From the NCBI GenBank assembly GCA_944800085.1, contig CALYLO010000005.1, positions 434,001 through 498,000 of the forward strand: 64,000 nucleotides of DNA, in the 5' to 3' direction. The first letter of the stretch is position 1; every line of letters begins with the position of its first letter. The notes under the pieces were generated by a model. That model was not told where the DNA came from. It saw only the letters and a list, made by a program, of their open reading frames with translations, and did not search any database. Below are positions 35,378 through 44,560 of the stretch, piece after piece. The DNA is from Paenibacillus melissococcoides (GTDB lineage: Bacteria > Bacillota > Bacilli > Paenibacillales > Paenibacillaceae). The position numbers and the translations under genes are program-made.

Positions 35378-35715
35378 TGCTTCTCCATCCTAACCCGCTC
35401 CAGCGTATCCCAGCCCATGGGCCCGTTATGAAGCTTCACGGAGTCCGGCTTATGCTTATAGAGCTGCTGGTACATCCGTTGTCTCCCTTCCGGGCACGAA
35501 GTATGGAGATAGATTTCCTCCTCCGGATAGAGCCCGCGGCGCACCATTTCCAACACAAGCTCCGTTCCTGTCGGCTCGTCCGGCCCCAGATCATGATCCA
35601 GCGATAAAATACCGACCCGCTCCTCTTCCAGAAGCAGCAGACATTCCTCCATATTCCGCGCCAGCACGAATCCGTCCGGACAGCGCCGCCAGTCGTCCAG
35701 GTAGACATGAATCAT
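35374..35715 (-). CDS. Receiver-like 'cyclic-phosphate processing' domain protein
   Basis: It has 113 residues. MIHVYLDDWRRCPDGF, GILSLDHDLGPDEPTGTELV and IYLHTSCPEGRQRM match the receiver-like family often placed next to RNA or DNA end-processing genes and sometimes mislabelled as cell-division protein. The acidic pair near the start (LDD) and LDHDLG resemble receiver acidic pockets, without a partner kinase nearby. The ATG at 35715 lies behind GAGGGAATG. The family name is from memory of the motif; function is unproven. Confidence 0.65.
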   Translation of the reverse strand: MIHVYLDDWRRCPDGFVLARNMEECLLLLEEERVGILSLDHDLGPDEPTGTELVLEMVRRGLYPEEEIYLHTSCPEGRQRMYQQLYKHKPDSVKLHNGPMGWDTLERVRMEKQ

Positions 35716-35745
35716 CGCATTCCCTCTTTCCCTTCACCTAATAAA

Positions 35746-36666
35746 TCATTTCTTGTCGGCCCGAACTGCCTCCTTCAGCCTGTTCCACTCGGGTACATGT
35801 CCGTATTGGCTACTTCCCGGCGTCTCCAAAATGAGCGGCTTGCCGCGGATCCCTTCAGCCATGGCCAATCGGGCCAACTCCTCAATGCCGATATGCCCGT
35901 CTCCCAGATTGGCGTGCCGATCCTGGCGCGAAGCATAGGCTTCTCTTGAATCGTTCAAATGAATGACCTGCATATGCCGCCAATAACCGAGCTCATGCCC
36001 CTTGGCGACCAATTCATCGGTCTTGGACGGATCCCATAAGCCGCTGACGAACGCATGGCATGTATCGAAGCAATAGCCGATTTTATCCGAATACCGGCTT
36101 AACTGTCTGATCTGGACAAGCTCCTCCAGCGTCACTCCAAGGCCGCCATGGCTGCCCGCCTGATTCTCCAGCAGTAGCAGGGCTCGTCCGTTCCAGACGG
36201 CAAGCACCGTGTCAATCGTGCGAATAATATTCCCGTAGGTGCGCAGCAAAAGCTGATCCCCGCCGTCCTTGCCTTTGAACATGCCGAAATGGACGACGGC
36301 TCCGATTGAGCCGCAAGCTTCCGCGATCATCAAATCATTCAACAGCGATTGAACCGTCGCTTGGAAACGCTCTGGCGTCTGCTCGGCATCCACCGCCAAA
36401 TTCGTCGGATACGGCGTATGAACGACCGTGCGAATCCCGTGCCGTTCACATAGCTCCCGAGCCGCCTCCGCCTCGTCCTCGTAACCTTGCTTGACGGACA
36501 AGCCCCTCGGGTTCTTGCTGAAATATTGATAACAGCCAAGGCCGAACGCCTCCTGCAATCGTACGGCGTCACGCGCAGCATGGCTGTAGCCGCCCCGCAG
36601 CGATAAATGACAACCGTATTGCAGCGCGAAGCTGCCCTCTCCCCTCCCCGGGAGATTAGGATTCAT
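35746..36666 (-). CDS. nfo: Endonuclease IV (AP endonuclease)
   Basis: Cuts DNA 5' to abasic sites using three metal ions. It has up to 306 residues. Metal ligands are visible in VVHTPYPTNLA, AVVHFGMFKG, LLLENQAGSHGG, YCFDTCHAFVSG, VIHLNDSREAYASRQDRHANLGDGHIG and LILETPG, so the enzyme should be active. The start is uncertain: the ATG at 36666 lies inside the upstream gene without a ribosome site, while a strong GGGGAGGGGAGAGG lies further in, ahead of a CTG at 36624 just before the family start QYGCHLSL. It overlaps the Fpg-like gene, linking both to abasic-site repair. Confidence 0.9.
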   Translation of the reverse strand: MNPNLPGRGEGSFALQYGCHLSLRGGYSHAARDAVRLQEAFGLGCYQYFSKNPRGLSVKQGYEDEAEAARELCERHGIRTVVHTPYPTNLAVDAEQTPERFQATVQSLLNDLMIAEACGSIGAVVHFGMFKGKDGGDQLLLRTYGNIIRTIDTVLAVWNGRALLLLENQAGSHGGLGVTLEELVQIRQLSRYSDKIGYCFDTCHAFVSGLWDPSKTDELVAKGHELGYWRHMQVIHLNDSREAYASRQDRHANLGDGHIGIEELARLAMAEGIRGKPLILETPGSSQYGHVPEWNRLKEAVRADKK

Positions 36667-37501
36667 CCGCTGGCGGCAGCGGCTGGCACTGCGGACAGTA
36701 ATAAGCAGGCTTCCGTTGGATCAGCATTTCTTCAATCGGCGTGCCGCAGCGCGGGCAAGGCTCCCCTGTCTTGCCGGCGATTCCCCATTCGAGTGAAGCT
36801 CCGCTGCCGTCAGCTGCCGCTTCGCTCCTATCCTGCCGCTCGATCGCTTCCTGAAGCACATGAATCATGGATAGATACAACCGGTCAAGCTCTCCTTCCT
36901 TCAACTGATCAACCCGCACAGACGGGCGAAGTCCGGCAGCAAACGCGATGTTATCCGCATACCGGCTGTCAATTCCGGCTAGCAGAGCGGGATTCATCAA
37001 GGCCGCCTTCAAAGTCGACCGCCGCTTCGCGAACCGTTGGCGGAACCGCTCCGCCGTCAAGTGGCGGGACAACGGGTCAGGCCCCTGCTCCCGCTGCTGT
37101 TGATCCAGCTCCTTCGCCGACAGCAGCAAGAGCTGAAGCGACCGCGACTTGTGCACGGTCACAGTCATGCTATCCACACGCAGCGAAAATGCCGACTTGC
37201 TGGCGCTTGCGGCCGCTTGCGGTTCATCTTCCTCCGAACCGGCTTCGAGCCTGTCAATATGAAGCTCATCCTCCTGACCCAACCGCAGTACCAGACGCTG
37301 GCCATTATCCAGATGAAAAATAAGATCTGTTCCTCTTCGTTCCACAAATAAAATTTGTCGGCCAAGAGCCAAATCGTGAATACGTTCCATTTCCACGTTC
37401 AGCCCGGCTGGACGCTGCATATCCAATCTGCGGATCCGCTGGCCTACCGTATCCTGATCCAGCCGTTTCCGGTAACCTTCGATCTCGGGAATTCCCGGCA
37501 T
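36656..37501 (-). CDS. Fpg/Nei-like protein lacking key catalytic residues
   Basis: Fold of formamidopyrimidine-DNA glycosylases. It has 281 residues: N-terminal beta domain, a helix-two-turn-helix region (LLAGIDSRYADNIAFAAGL, about 185-205), and a zinc finger CPRCGTPIEEM...YYCPQC. The start reads MPGIPEIEGYR where active enzymes have MPELPE, so the catalytic Glu is Gly, while the N-terminal Pro remains. The usual RRGK lysine is Thr in VERRGTDLIF, and the intercalating Met loop is missing. It may be a lyase-only or DNA-binding relative. Its overlap with nfo supports a role in base damage handling. The ATG at 37501 follows AGGAAGGAAG. Confidence 0.8.
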   Translation of the reverse strand: MPGIPEIEGYRKRLDQDTVGQRIRRLDMQRPAGLNVEMERIHDLALGRQILFVERRGTDLIFHLDNGQRLVLRLGQEDELHIDRLEAGSEEDEPQAAASASKSAFSLRVDSMTVTVHKSRSLQLLLLSAKELDQQQREQGPDPLSRHLTAERFRQRFAKRRSTLKAALMNPALLAGIDSRYADNIAFAAGLRPSVRVDQLKEGELDRLYLSMIHVLQEAIERQDRSEAAADGSGASLEWGIAGKTGEPCPRCGTPIEEMLIQRKPAYYCPQCQPLPPADES

Positions 37502-37548
37502 CGAGCATCTTCCTTCCTATGTCTATAAATTAATGGCGTTAATAGCGC

Positions 37549-38379
37549 TTATTCGTTATTATGCGCTTGTTCCAGGAACCACTGACGCATTTCCTCCAGC
37601 GTCTCGCATATGATATCGGGATTGACTCCCGAGCGCTTCTGATAATCCATGCGGTTGGCCGCCGTCGTAATGCCTGTCAAGACAAGCGCCGTTCGGCAGC
37701 CCGCCTGCTGGCCCGCCATCATGTCAGTCATCATATTATCGCCGATGACGATGGCTTCCTCCGCGCGGCAGCCCAGCCGTTCCAGAGCGGCGTCCATAAT
37801 GATGCGGCTCGGTTTGCCGATCACGACGGGTTCAACCCCCGAGGCCGCCTGGATCGCAGCCCCGATCGAGCCGGCTCCAGGGGAGAATCCCCGGTCGGAA
37901 GGAAGCATCAGATCCGGATTCGTCAGAATCGAGAGCGCCCCCTTGCGGACTGCTGCTGCAGCCGCTTCCAGCTTCGCATAGCTCAAGCTCCGGTCAATTC
38001 CCTGGACGACGATATCGACCTCTTCATTCCATACGGCCTCCTCATCGTCCGTCCATTGAACGCCGGCATCCGTCAACGCTTGCTCCAGGCCTCTTTCCCC
38101 GATCATAAAGACGCGGCGGCCCGGAAATTTTTTCAAAATATACGATGCAGCAGCTTGCGCCGACGTGAGCACATCCTGACTTTTCGCATGGATTCCGAGC
38201 CCGTTCAGCATATCCGCGACTTCCTCCGGCGTGCGCGATGAGTTATTTGTCACGAACTGATACGGAATTTGGAGCTGCTGCAATGTCAAGATCAGCGCAT
38301 CCGCGCCTTCAATCATCGTCGAACCGTGATACATCGTTCCATCCAGATCGATGCATGCATACCAATTTGTCTTCATCAT
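37549..38379 (-). CDS. NagD-type HAD phosphatase
   Basis: Predicted sugar- or nucleotide-phosphate phosphatase of HAD subfamily IIA. It has 276 residues from the ATG at 38379; a second ATG follows. Motif I is ACIDLDGTMYHG, motif II VTNNSSRTPEEVA, motif III KPSRIIMDAALERLG with Lys, and motif IV VIGDNMMTDMMAG. The large C2B cap lies between motifs II and III. The true substrate is unknown. It is spaced 47 bp upstream of the Fpg-like gene and 45 bp behind the oxidoreductase gene, so it may be in the same transcript. Confidence 0.88.
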   Translation of the reverse strand: MMKTNWYACIDLDGTMYHGSTMIEGADALILTLQQLQIPYQFVTNNSSRTPEEVADMLNGLGIHAKSQDVLTSAQAAASYILKKFPGRRVFMIGERGLEQALTDAGVQWTDDEEAVWNEEVDIVVQGIDRSLSYAKLEAAAAAVRKGALSILTNPDLMLPSDRGFSPGAGSIGAAIQAASGVEPVVIGKPSRIIMDAALERLGCRAEEAIVIGDNMMTDMMAGQQAGCRTALVLTGITTAANRMDYQKRSGVNPDIICETLEEMRQWFLEQAHNNE

Positions 38380-38424
38380 GATGCTTCCCCATTCCTTTCT
38401 GCCGCATGCCGTAAGCAGACACGG

Positions 38425-39516
38425 CTAGGCCTGCCGCTCCCGGTCGGTGCGGATGACATGATCCACCCACTGCTCCACCGCATTGCCGTCCGCCAAGGTC
38501 GGAACGATATCCGACCAGCGTTCATCCCCGGACAATCGCAAAATGAAATGATGAAGCGCCGCAAAGTGGCTGTCCTGAAAGACGCCCATCGTCGCCTTTT
38601 CGTCCGGAAGCAGGTACAGGCTGTCCGGTTCAGGGAGCGCAGGCTGTTGTCCGGTCAATAAGTGCAGGGACGGCATCTTATCCCGTTCCAGGTCGCATGT
38701 GATGCTTCCCTTCGTACCGACGATGTCGATCCGGAACGCATCAGCGCCATAAGCAATCCGGGACACTTCCACCATGCCGTGGATACCGCTCTCTGTCTTA
38801 TAGGTCATGACGGCCCAATCATCGACATGGACAGGGACGCGCTCTTCCGAGCCGGCCGTCTTCGGCCGCTCCGGCACAAACGTATGTACATGGCCATCCA
38901 CCCTCGCGAAATCGCCGAACCAGTGCCGGATCAGATCAAGCGCGTGCACGCCGATATCCGTAATAGCTCCTCCGCCGGACAGCGAGTCGCTCAGCCTCCA
39001 GCTGAAAGGCCTCGATTCGCTCAAATATCCGGAGCGCAGATAAGCGATTTTGCATTGCAGGACATCGCCGACAATTCCCGCTTCCAGCCAGGCCCGGATG
39101 CGCATGACAGCCGGATGATAACGAAAGACAAAGGCGAGCTGCTGCGGGTGTTGTGCAGGTATCTCCTCTACCAATTGTTTCGTCGCCTGCGCATTGTCCG
39201 TTACCGGCTTCTCGCAATATACAGCCTGCCGGTAGGCAACGGCGGTTCTGACCTGCTCCGCGTGCAGCGCATTCGGCGTACAGATGCTTACCGCATCGGA
39301 ACCCTCGATCTGAACCGCCTCTTCCAACGAATTCGTAATATGGGCAAATCCGATGCGCCGTGCCTGATCGCCCACTTCCTCGGGCCGTCTCGTGACCAAC
39401 GCGTGGAGAGACAGCTCCACAGGCAGCGGCTTCACAATCGGCAGCGTTCTCAGTGCGATCATATGGGTTTTGGCAATCGTGCCGAACCCGACTATAGAGA
39501 AACCAAGCTTCTGCAT
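38425..39516 (-). CDS. Gfo/Idh/MocA family oxidoreductase
   Basis: NAD(P)-dependent sugar or polyol dehydrogenase-like enzyme. It has 363 residues from the ATG at 39516 (AAGGTGG 8 nt upstream); the longer frame to 39726 reads through the promoter. The nucleotide fold is FSIVGFGTIAKTHMIAL, the signature lysine is in YCEKPVT, and SLSGGGAITDIGVHALDLIRHWFG is the conserved catalytic-face segment with His. Substrate unknown. Confidence 0.88.
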   Translation of the reverse strand: MQKLGFSIVGFGTIAKTHMIALRTLPIVKPLPVELSLHALVTRRPEEVGDQARRIGFAHITNSLEEAVQIEGSDAVSICTPNALHAEQVRTAVAYRQAVYCEKPVTDNAQATKQLVEEIPAQHPQQLAFVFRYHPAVMRIRAWLEAGIVGDVLQCKIAYLRSGYLSESRPFSWRLSDSLSGGGAITDIGVHALDLIRHWFGDFARVDGHVHTFVPERPKTAGSEERVPVHVDDWAVMTYKTESGIHGMVEVSRIAYGADAFRIDIVGTKGSITCDLERDKMPSLHLLTGQQPALPEPDSLYLLPDEKATMGVFQDSHFAALHHFILRLSGDERWSDIVPTLADGNAVEQWVDHVIRTDRERQA

Positions 39517-39588
39517 GGAGGATTCCACCTTTCCTTCTTCCCGGCCTTCGCTGACGACAGCTTGCGGGGAAATACTCAACTTTGATCC

Positions 39589-39617
39589 ATTGTAAAGAAC
39601 CGCCACTCCGCTTGCAA
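39589..39617 (-). promoter_or_regulatory. Candidate promoter of the oxidoreductase gene
   Basis: TTGCAA and TACAAT are separated by 17 nt on the minus strand, about 73 nt before the ATG. The rest of the 309-bp gap to rnz shows nothing else recognisable. Confidence 0.4.
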
Positions 39618-39825
39618 GGCCGGATCTTAGAATGATCCGTCCATTTTCGACGGAACGCCGCGTCGAGTGGCGTCGAATTCCCATCCCTTTCCCTCGTACC
39701 GCCTCGGAAGACGCATCCTTTGTCAACTTGTGCGCTTTCCCGGAAAATAATCGGCCCGCTTGGCCGGCTTCCGCCGTCCGGTTGGCGACCCGGACACGAG
39801 CTTGCCAACGGGTAGTTGCTCCAGG

Positions 39826-40761
39826 CTATTGCTCCGTTTCCATCGCCAGCGGTATAGCGAGCAGGTCGTCGGCGAGCACAGTGGAGGAAAAGATAGCCCT
39901 CGCCTCAGCCAGCAAACGGGCCAGCGTTTCCTCCTCTTTATAGCGCGAGCTGAAGTGGGTGAGCACCAGCTTGCCAGCGCCGGCCTTCAGGGCGATGGCG
40001 GCTGCATCCGCGGCAGTGCTGTGGCCGTACTCATGCGCATTGCTGCGTTTATCCTCCATGAACGTAGCTTCATGAACAAGGACATCCGCCCCTTCCGCCA
40101 ACCGTACCGCGTTCTCGCATGGCCGCGTATCGCCTAATATCGCGATCGCTTTCCCCGGTATCGGTTCTCCCGCGACAGCCGCTGCGGCAATGCAACGCCC
40201 GTCTGGCAGCATGACATCCTCCCCGCGCTTCAGCTTCCCGTAGACCGGACCGGGTTCGATGCCCATCCGCTCGAGCACCTCGATGCGCAGCTTGCCCGGG
40301 CGGGCAAGCTCCTGAATCCGATAGCCATAGGAAGGCACACGGTGATCCAGCGGCAGCGCGGTGACGCGGAAGCTGTCATCGGACCAGATCTCGCCCGGCT
40401 CGATCTCCTGGATTTGCAGCTCATAGGGCAAATGAGTATCACTCACTCGAAACGCGGTCTCCATAAACTCGCTCAGCCCTGCCGGCCCGAACACGGTCAA
40501 CGGATCCACACCGCCTTGATACGCTCTGCTGGACAACAGCCCCGGCAGCCCGAACAAATGATCTCCATGCAAATGCGTTATAAAGATGAATTCGCACTTG
40601 CCCAGCTTCAATGGAGAACGCAGAACTTGATGCTGCGTCCCTTCTCCGCAATCGAACATCCAGAACGTTCCCCGTTCTTCTTGCAAGCGCAGCACGAGGC
40701 TGCTTACATTGCGCCGGGTAGTCGGCATGCCGGCCCCGGTGCCGAGAAAATAAAGATCCAT
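39826..40761 (-). CDS. rnz: Ribonuclease Z
   Basis: Zinc-dependent metallo-beta-lactamase nuclease that trims tRNA 3' ends. It has 311 residues from the ATG at 40761; MDLYFLGTGAGMPTTRRN is the family start. The zinc site is ITHLHGDHLFGLPGLL, with later ligands in LDHRVPSYGY, LGDTRPCENA, EATFMEDK and THFSSRY. The exosite arm includes GPVYGKLKRGEDV. The upstream GGGGGAG is about 10 nt from the start. Confidence 0.95.
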   Translation of the reverse strand: MDLYFLGTGAGMPTTRRNVSSLVLRLQEERGTFWMFDCGEGTQHQVLRSPLKLGKCEFIFITHLHGDHLFGLPGLLSSRAYQGGVDPLTVFGPAGLSEFMETAFRVSDTHLPYELQIQEIEPGEIWSDDSFRVTALPLDHRVPSYGYRIQELARPGKLRIEVLERMGIEPGPVYGKLKRGEDVMLPDGRCIAAAAVAGEPIPGKAIAILGDTRPCENAVRLAEGADVLVHEATFMEDKRSNAHEYGHSTAADAAAIALKAGAGKLVLTHFSSRYKEEETLARLLAEARAIFSSTVLADDLLAIPLAMETEQ

Positions 40762-40871
40762 AGCCCTGTCTCCCCCTTTACTTAATGATATAAAATAATT
40801 TCGGTTACTGATAGTGCATTCGTAGTAAGCTATACCCAACTGCGCTTCGTTCGATTCTGCCCTTGCTCCCA

Positions 40872-40918
40872 CAAAAACAAAACCTCCGCACCTGCCAATA
40901 GAGGAAGCGGTGCGGAGG
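40872..40918 (-). terminator. metH terminator
   Basis: A perfect 10-bp stem, CCTCCGCACC/GGTGCGGAGG (40883-40892 with 40909-40918), is followed on the minus strand by TTTTGTTTTTG. Confidence 0.92.
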
Positions 40919-40959
40919 CGCGGAGTTGTTATTTTGGATCTATTATTCTGACAGCCTTG

Positions 40960-43900
40960 TTAGGCCTTATCCACATTGAAGTATGTTGCTTGCGGATGAG
41001 CGAACACCATCGCGGTAACAGAGGCTTCCGGCTCCATCATGAAGCCTTCCGTCAAGTGTACGCCAATATCCTCCGGCTGCATAAGGCGGAACAGCGGCTC
41101 CTGATCCTCCAAGTTCGGACAGGCCGGGTAACCGAACGACACCCGAATGCCCTGGTATCTGGCGCCGAACCGTTCCTTCATCGTCATCTCGGCGGGATCA
41201 GGGATCCCCCACACTTCCCGCATCATATGATGAATCCGCTCAGCCAGACCTTCCGCCAGCTCCAGCGCTACCGACTGCAGCGCGTGTGAACGCAAATACT
41301 CTCCCTGCTGCTTGAATTCATCTGAACGCTCGCGGACTCCTTTCCCGGCCGTTACGACCAGGAAGCCGACGTAATCCATAACGCCGCTCTCCTTCGAGCG
41401 CAGGAAATCGGCCAGACACATAAAAGGCTCGACCTGCTGCCGCGGGAACGTGAAGGTATGCAGCACTTCATCCTGCCGCTCCGGATTATAGATATGAATG
41501 GAGTCCCCTTCCGACTGGGCCGAGAAGAAACGGTACATCGCGTTCGCCTGCAGCACGCCGCTCTCCGCTTCCTCATGCAAAATCCGGTCCACGGTCTCCT
41601 TCAGTTCGACCGTCTTCGGATCGCGCTCCTTCAAGCGCTGCTCGACAGACCCGCGCATGCCGAGATGATGCCCGAGCAGCATCTGCATATTGACGTACGG
41701 AATGACTTGCGGCACAGGAATGCTGCGCAGCACGTGACGATCCAAATCTGGAGGAAGATGGACCGGCGCTTCCTTGATCGCCGAGCGGACCGCACGGGTC
41801 AGCTTCGGCAGCTTCTGCTCCACTTCCTCTTCCTTCGCCAGCCGCTCCTTATGCGCGCGCAGCTCGTCTACGAGGAGCTGCCGTTCTTCGGCATTCATCA
41901 GCTTGTTCGCCAGATCCAGCCCTTCCATCGCATCCTTCGCATAGAGGACTAGGCCGTCATATTCCGGAATAATCCGGGTTTTCGTAAATTTGCGCGTCAG
42001 CGCCGCCCCGCCAACCATGATCGGCACATCGATCCCGGCGCTCCGCAGATCTTGCGCGGTCACCACCATTTGTTGGGCCGATTTGACGAGCAGGCCGGAC
42101 AGGCCGATCGCATCCGGCTTTTCTTTACGGTATGCTTCAATCAACTGTTCGGGCGGAACCTTGATCCCGAGATTAATAATTTCATAGCCGTTGTTAGACA
42201 GAATGATTTCAACCAAGTTTTTCCCGATATCATGGACGTCGCCCTTTACGGTAGCGAGTAAAATTTTCCCTTTGACCGCCGATTCGTTCTTCTCCATATG
42301 CGGCTCAAGGAAAGCAACGGACGCCTTCATCACCTCGGCGCTTTGCAGCACCTCGGCAACGATCAGCTCATTGTTGTTGAACAGGCGGCCTACCTCTTCC
42401 ATTCCTTTCATCAGCGGACCGTTAATAATGTCAAGCGGCGGATATTTCTCCAGAGCGAGCGTCAGATCCGGAATAAGTCCTTCCTTCGTGCCCTCCACTA
42501 TATATGAAGCAAGCCGTTCCTCCAATGGAAGATCGTTCGTCTTCACCTTTTTCTCTACCGTACGGTTGCGGAACGCCGCCACGAACTCGGCAAGCGTCTC
42601 ATCATTCGTGTCGTAGAGAAGGGCTTCGGACAGCTTCCGCTCATGGTCCGGTATGGAGGCATATCGCTCCAGCTTTTCTGTATTGACAATCGCATAGTCG
42701 AGCCCCGCCTTGGTGCATTCATACAGAAAGACCGAGTTCAACACTTCCCGGCCGGCTTCCGGCAAGCCGAACGATATATTGCTGATGCCGAGTATCGACT
42801 GGCAGCGCGGCAGCGCCTCTTTGATGAGGCGGATGCCTTCGATCGTTTCCTTCGCCGAGCCGATATATTGCTCATCCCCGGTTCCGACCGGGAATACCAG
42901 CGGATCGAAAATGATATTTTCCGGCTCGATGCCGAAGTCATTGACGAGAATGTCATAGGATCGATTCGCGACCGCCAGCTTATCCTCCCGGGTAATCGCC
43001 TGCCCGCGCTCATCGATCGTACCGACCACGAGCGATGCCCCATAACGGTGCACTAACGGAACGACGCTCTCGAATTTTTCCAGTCCGTCCTCCAGGTTGA
43101 CCGAGTTAATAATCGCCTTGCCTTGCGTATATTTTAATGCGAGCTCCAACACTTCCGGATCCGTCGTGTCAATGACGAGCGGGACTTTGACCATCTTTAC
43201 CACTTCCTGCAAAAATACGCGCATATATTCCGCTTCATCCCGATCCGGGTCCTGGAGACACACATCGATGACATGAGCTCCGTTCTTCACTTGGGCACGC
43301 GCTATCTCTGCCGCTTCTTCGATCTTGCCTTCCCGGATTAAGCGCTTGAATTTGCGCGAACCCAGCACGTTCGTCCGTTCGCCGACCATGTACGGACGGC
43401 TCTCATTCTCGATGTAGACCGTCTCGATCCCGGATACGGCCGGCGGATGGCTTCCGGCTTGCCGCCGAGGCTCATATTTATCCAATTCTTCTTTGAGCAC
43501 TCGAATATGCTCCGGCGTCGTCCCGCAGCAGCCGCCAGCTATATTCAACCAGCCCTGCTCGGCGAAGGTGGCGATTTTGCGAGCGAGCGATTCCGGGGAT
43601 TCATGATAATGTCCGTTCTCGTCAGGCAGCCCCGCATTCGGGTAACAGCTAATCGCCGCCCGGCTAATCGCGGCAAGCGAACGCAAATGATCGCGCATGA
43701 ATTCCGGCCCGGTCGCGCAGTTCAAGCCGATCGACACCGGATTCAAATGCTCAAGGGATATATAGAAGGATTCAATATTTTGGCCGGCAAGGGTCGTTCC
43801 CATCGGCTCGATCGTGCCCGAAATCATTAACGGCAGCTTCTGCCCCGTCGTCTCCATTGCGCGTTGAATGGCAACCGAACCAGCCTTCACGTTCAATGTG

Positions 43901-44397
43901 TCTTGAGACGTCTCCAGCAGCAGCGCGTCGACACCCGCTTCAATAAGCGCCAGCGCCTGTTCGTAATAGCTGTCTACCAATTGATCGAAGGTCACCCCAC
44001 CCGTCACCGACAGCGTTTTTGTCGTAGGGCCCATCGCTCCGGCCACATAGCGCGGCCATTCTGGCGTACTGAACTTCTTCGCTGCCTCTACCGCCAGCTT
44101 CGCGGCTGCGAGATTTAATTCCCGGGCCCGTTCTTGGAGATCGTACTCCGCGAGCACAATGCTGGTGGCGCCGAAGGTGTTCGTCTCCAGAATATCTGCC
44201 CCGGCTTCAAGGTATTGTTCGTGTATTCGTGAGATGACGTCGGGACGAGTCAATACGAGCATTTCGTTGCACCCGTCCAAATGTTCGCCTCCGAAATCTT
44301 CCGGCGATAAATCCGCCTGCTGAATCATCGTCCCCATCGCACCGTCGAGAATGAGAATGCGTTCTTGAAGTCGTTCTTCTAATGTTGGTTTCTTCAT
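40960..44397 (-). CDS. metH: Cobalamin-dependent methionine synthase
   Basis: Transfers a methyl group from methyl-tetrahydrofolate to homocysteine through B12. It has 1145 residues from the ATG at 44397. Four modules are seen: homocysteine domain at about 10-310 (GLNCATGPEF and GGCCGTTPEHI provide the three zinc Cys), pterin domain at about 330-620 (YMVGERTNVLGS), cobalamin domain at about 640-870 (KGDVHDIGKNLVEIIL, with the cobalt-ligating His), and reactivation domain to the end (YPACPNLEDQ). Domain order and length match MetH. No S-box or B12 riboswitch is visible in the short 160-bp upstream gap. Confidence 0.97.
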   Translation of the reverse strand: MKKPTLEERLQERILILDGAMGTMIQQADLSPEDFGGEHLDGCNEMLVLTRPDVISRIHEQYLEAGADILETNTFGATSIVLAEYDLQERARELNLAAAKLAVEAAKKFSTPEWPRYVAGAMGPTTKTLSVTGGVTFDQLVDSYYEQALALIEAGVDALLLETSQDTLNVKAGSVAIQRAMETTGQKLPLMISGTIEPMGTTLAGQNIESFYISLEHLNPVSIGLNCATGPEFMRDHLRSLAAISRAAISCYPNAGLPDENGHYHESPESLARKIATFAEQGWLNIAGGCCGTTPEHIRVLKEELDKYEPRRQAGSHPPAVSGIETVYIENESRPYMVGERTNVLGSRKFKRLIREGKIEEAAEIARAQVKNGAHVIDVCLQDPDRDEAEYMRVFLQEVVKMVKVPLVIDTTDPEVLELALKYTQGKAIINSVNLEDGLEKFESVVPLVHRYGASLVVGTIDERGQAITREDKLAVANRSYDILVNDFGIEPENIIFDPLVFPVGTGDEQYIGSAKETIEGIRLIKEALPRCQSILGISNISFGLPEAGREVLNSVFLYECTKAGLDYAIVNTEKLERYASIPDHERKLSEALLYDTNDETLAEFVAAFRNRTVEKKVKTNDLPLEERLASYIVEGTKEGLIPDLTLALEKYPPLDIINGPLMKGMEEVGRLFNNNELIVAEVLQSAEVMKASVAFLEPHMEKNESAVKGKILLATVKGDVHDIGKNLVEIILSNNGYEIINLGIKVPPEQLIEAYRKEKPDAIGLSGLLVKSAQQMVVTAQDLRSAGIDVPIMVGGAALTRKFTKTRIIPEYDGLVLYAKDAMEGLDLANKLMNAEERQLLVDELRAHKERLAKEEEVEQKLPKLTRAVRSAIKEAPVHLPPDLDRHVLRSIPVPQVIPYVNMQMLLGHHLGMRGSVEQRLKERDPKTVELKETVDRILHEEAESGVLQANAMYRFFSAQSEGDSIHIYNPERQDEVLHTFTFPRQQVEPFMCLADFLRSKESGVMDYVGFLVVTAGKGVRERSDEFKQQGEYLRSHALQSVALELAEGLAERIHHMMREVWGIPDPAEMTMKERFGARYQGIRVSFGYPACPNLEDQEPLFRLMQPEDIGVHLTEGFMMEPEASVTAMVFAHPQATYFNVDKA

Positions 44398-44490
44398 CCT
44401 TCTGCCCACCCTCTGTCAAACGTTTAGAACCTAGTTTATCAGAAGTGCATCGTTTAGGAAAGACTTGTGATCTTGTCACTCGCTAGGCTC

Positions 44491-44519
44491 TTGCCCATTC
44501 ATTTCCTGTGTACTATAAT
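44491..44519 (+). promoter_or_regulatory. Promoter of mtnD
   Basis: TTGCCC and TATAAT are separated by 17 nt, ending 41 nt before the ATG at 44561. Confidence 0.65.
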
Positions 44520-44560
44520 ACAATCACAATAATTCTGATTATGAAAGTAGGGATTGGCGT

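Noticed and set aside
44398..44560. S-box or cobalamin riboswitch before metH
   Set aside because: The gap is only 160 bp and lacks the conserved motifs of either class.
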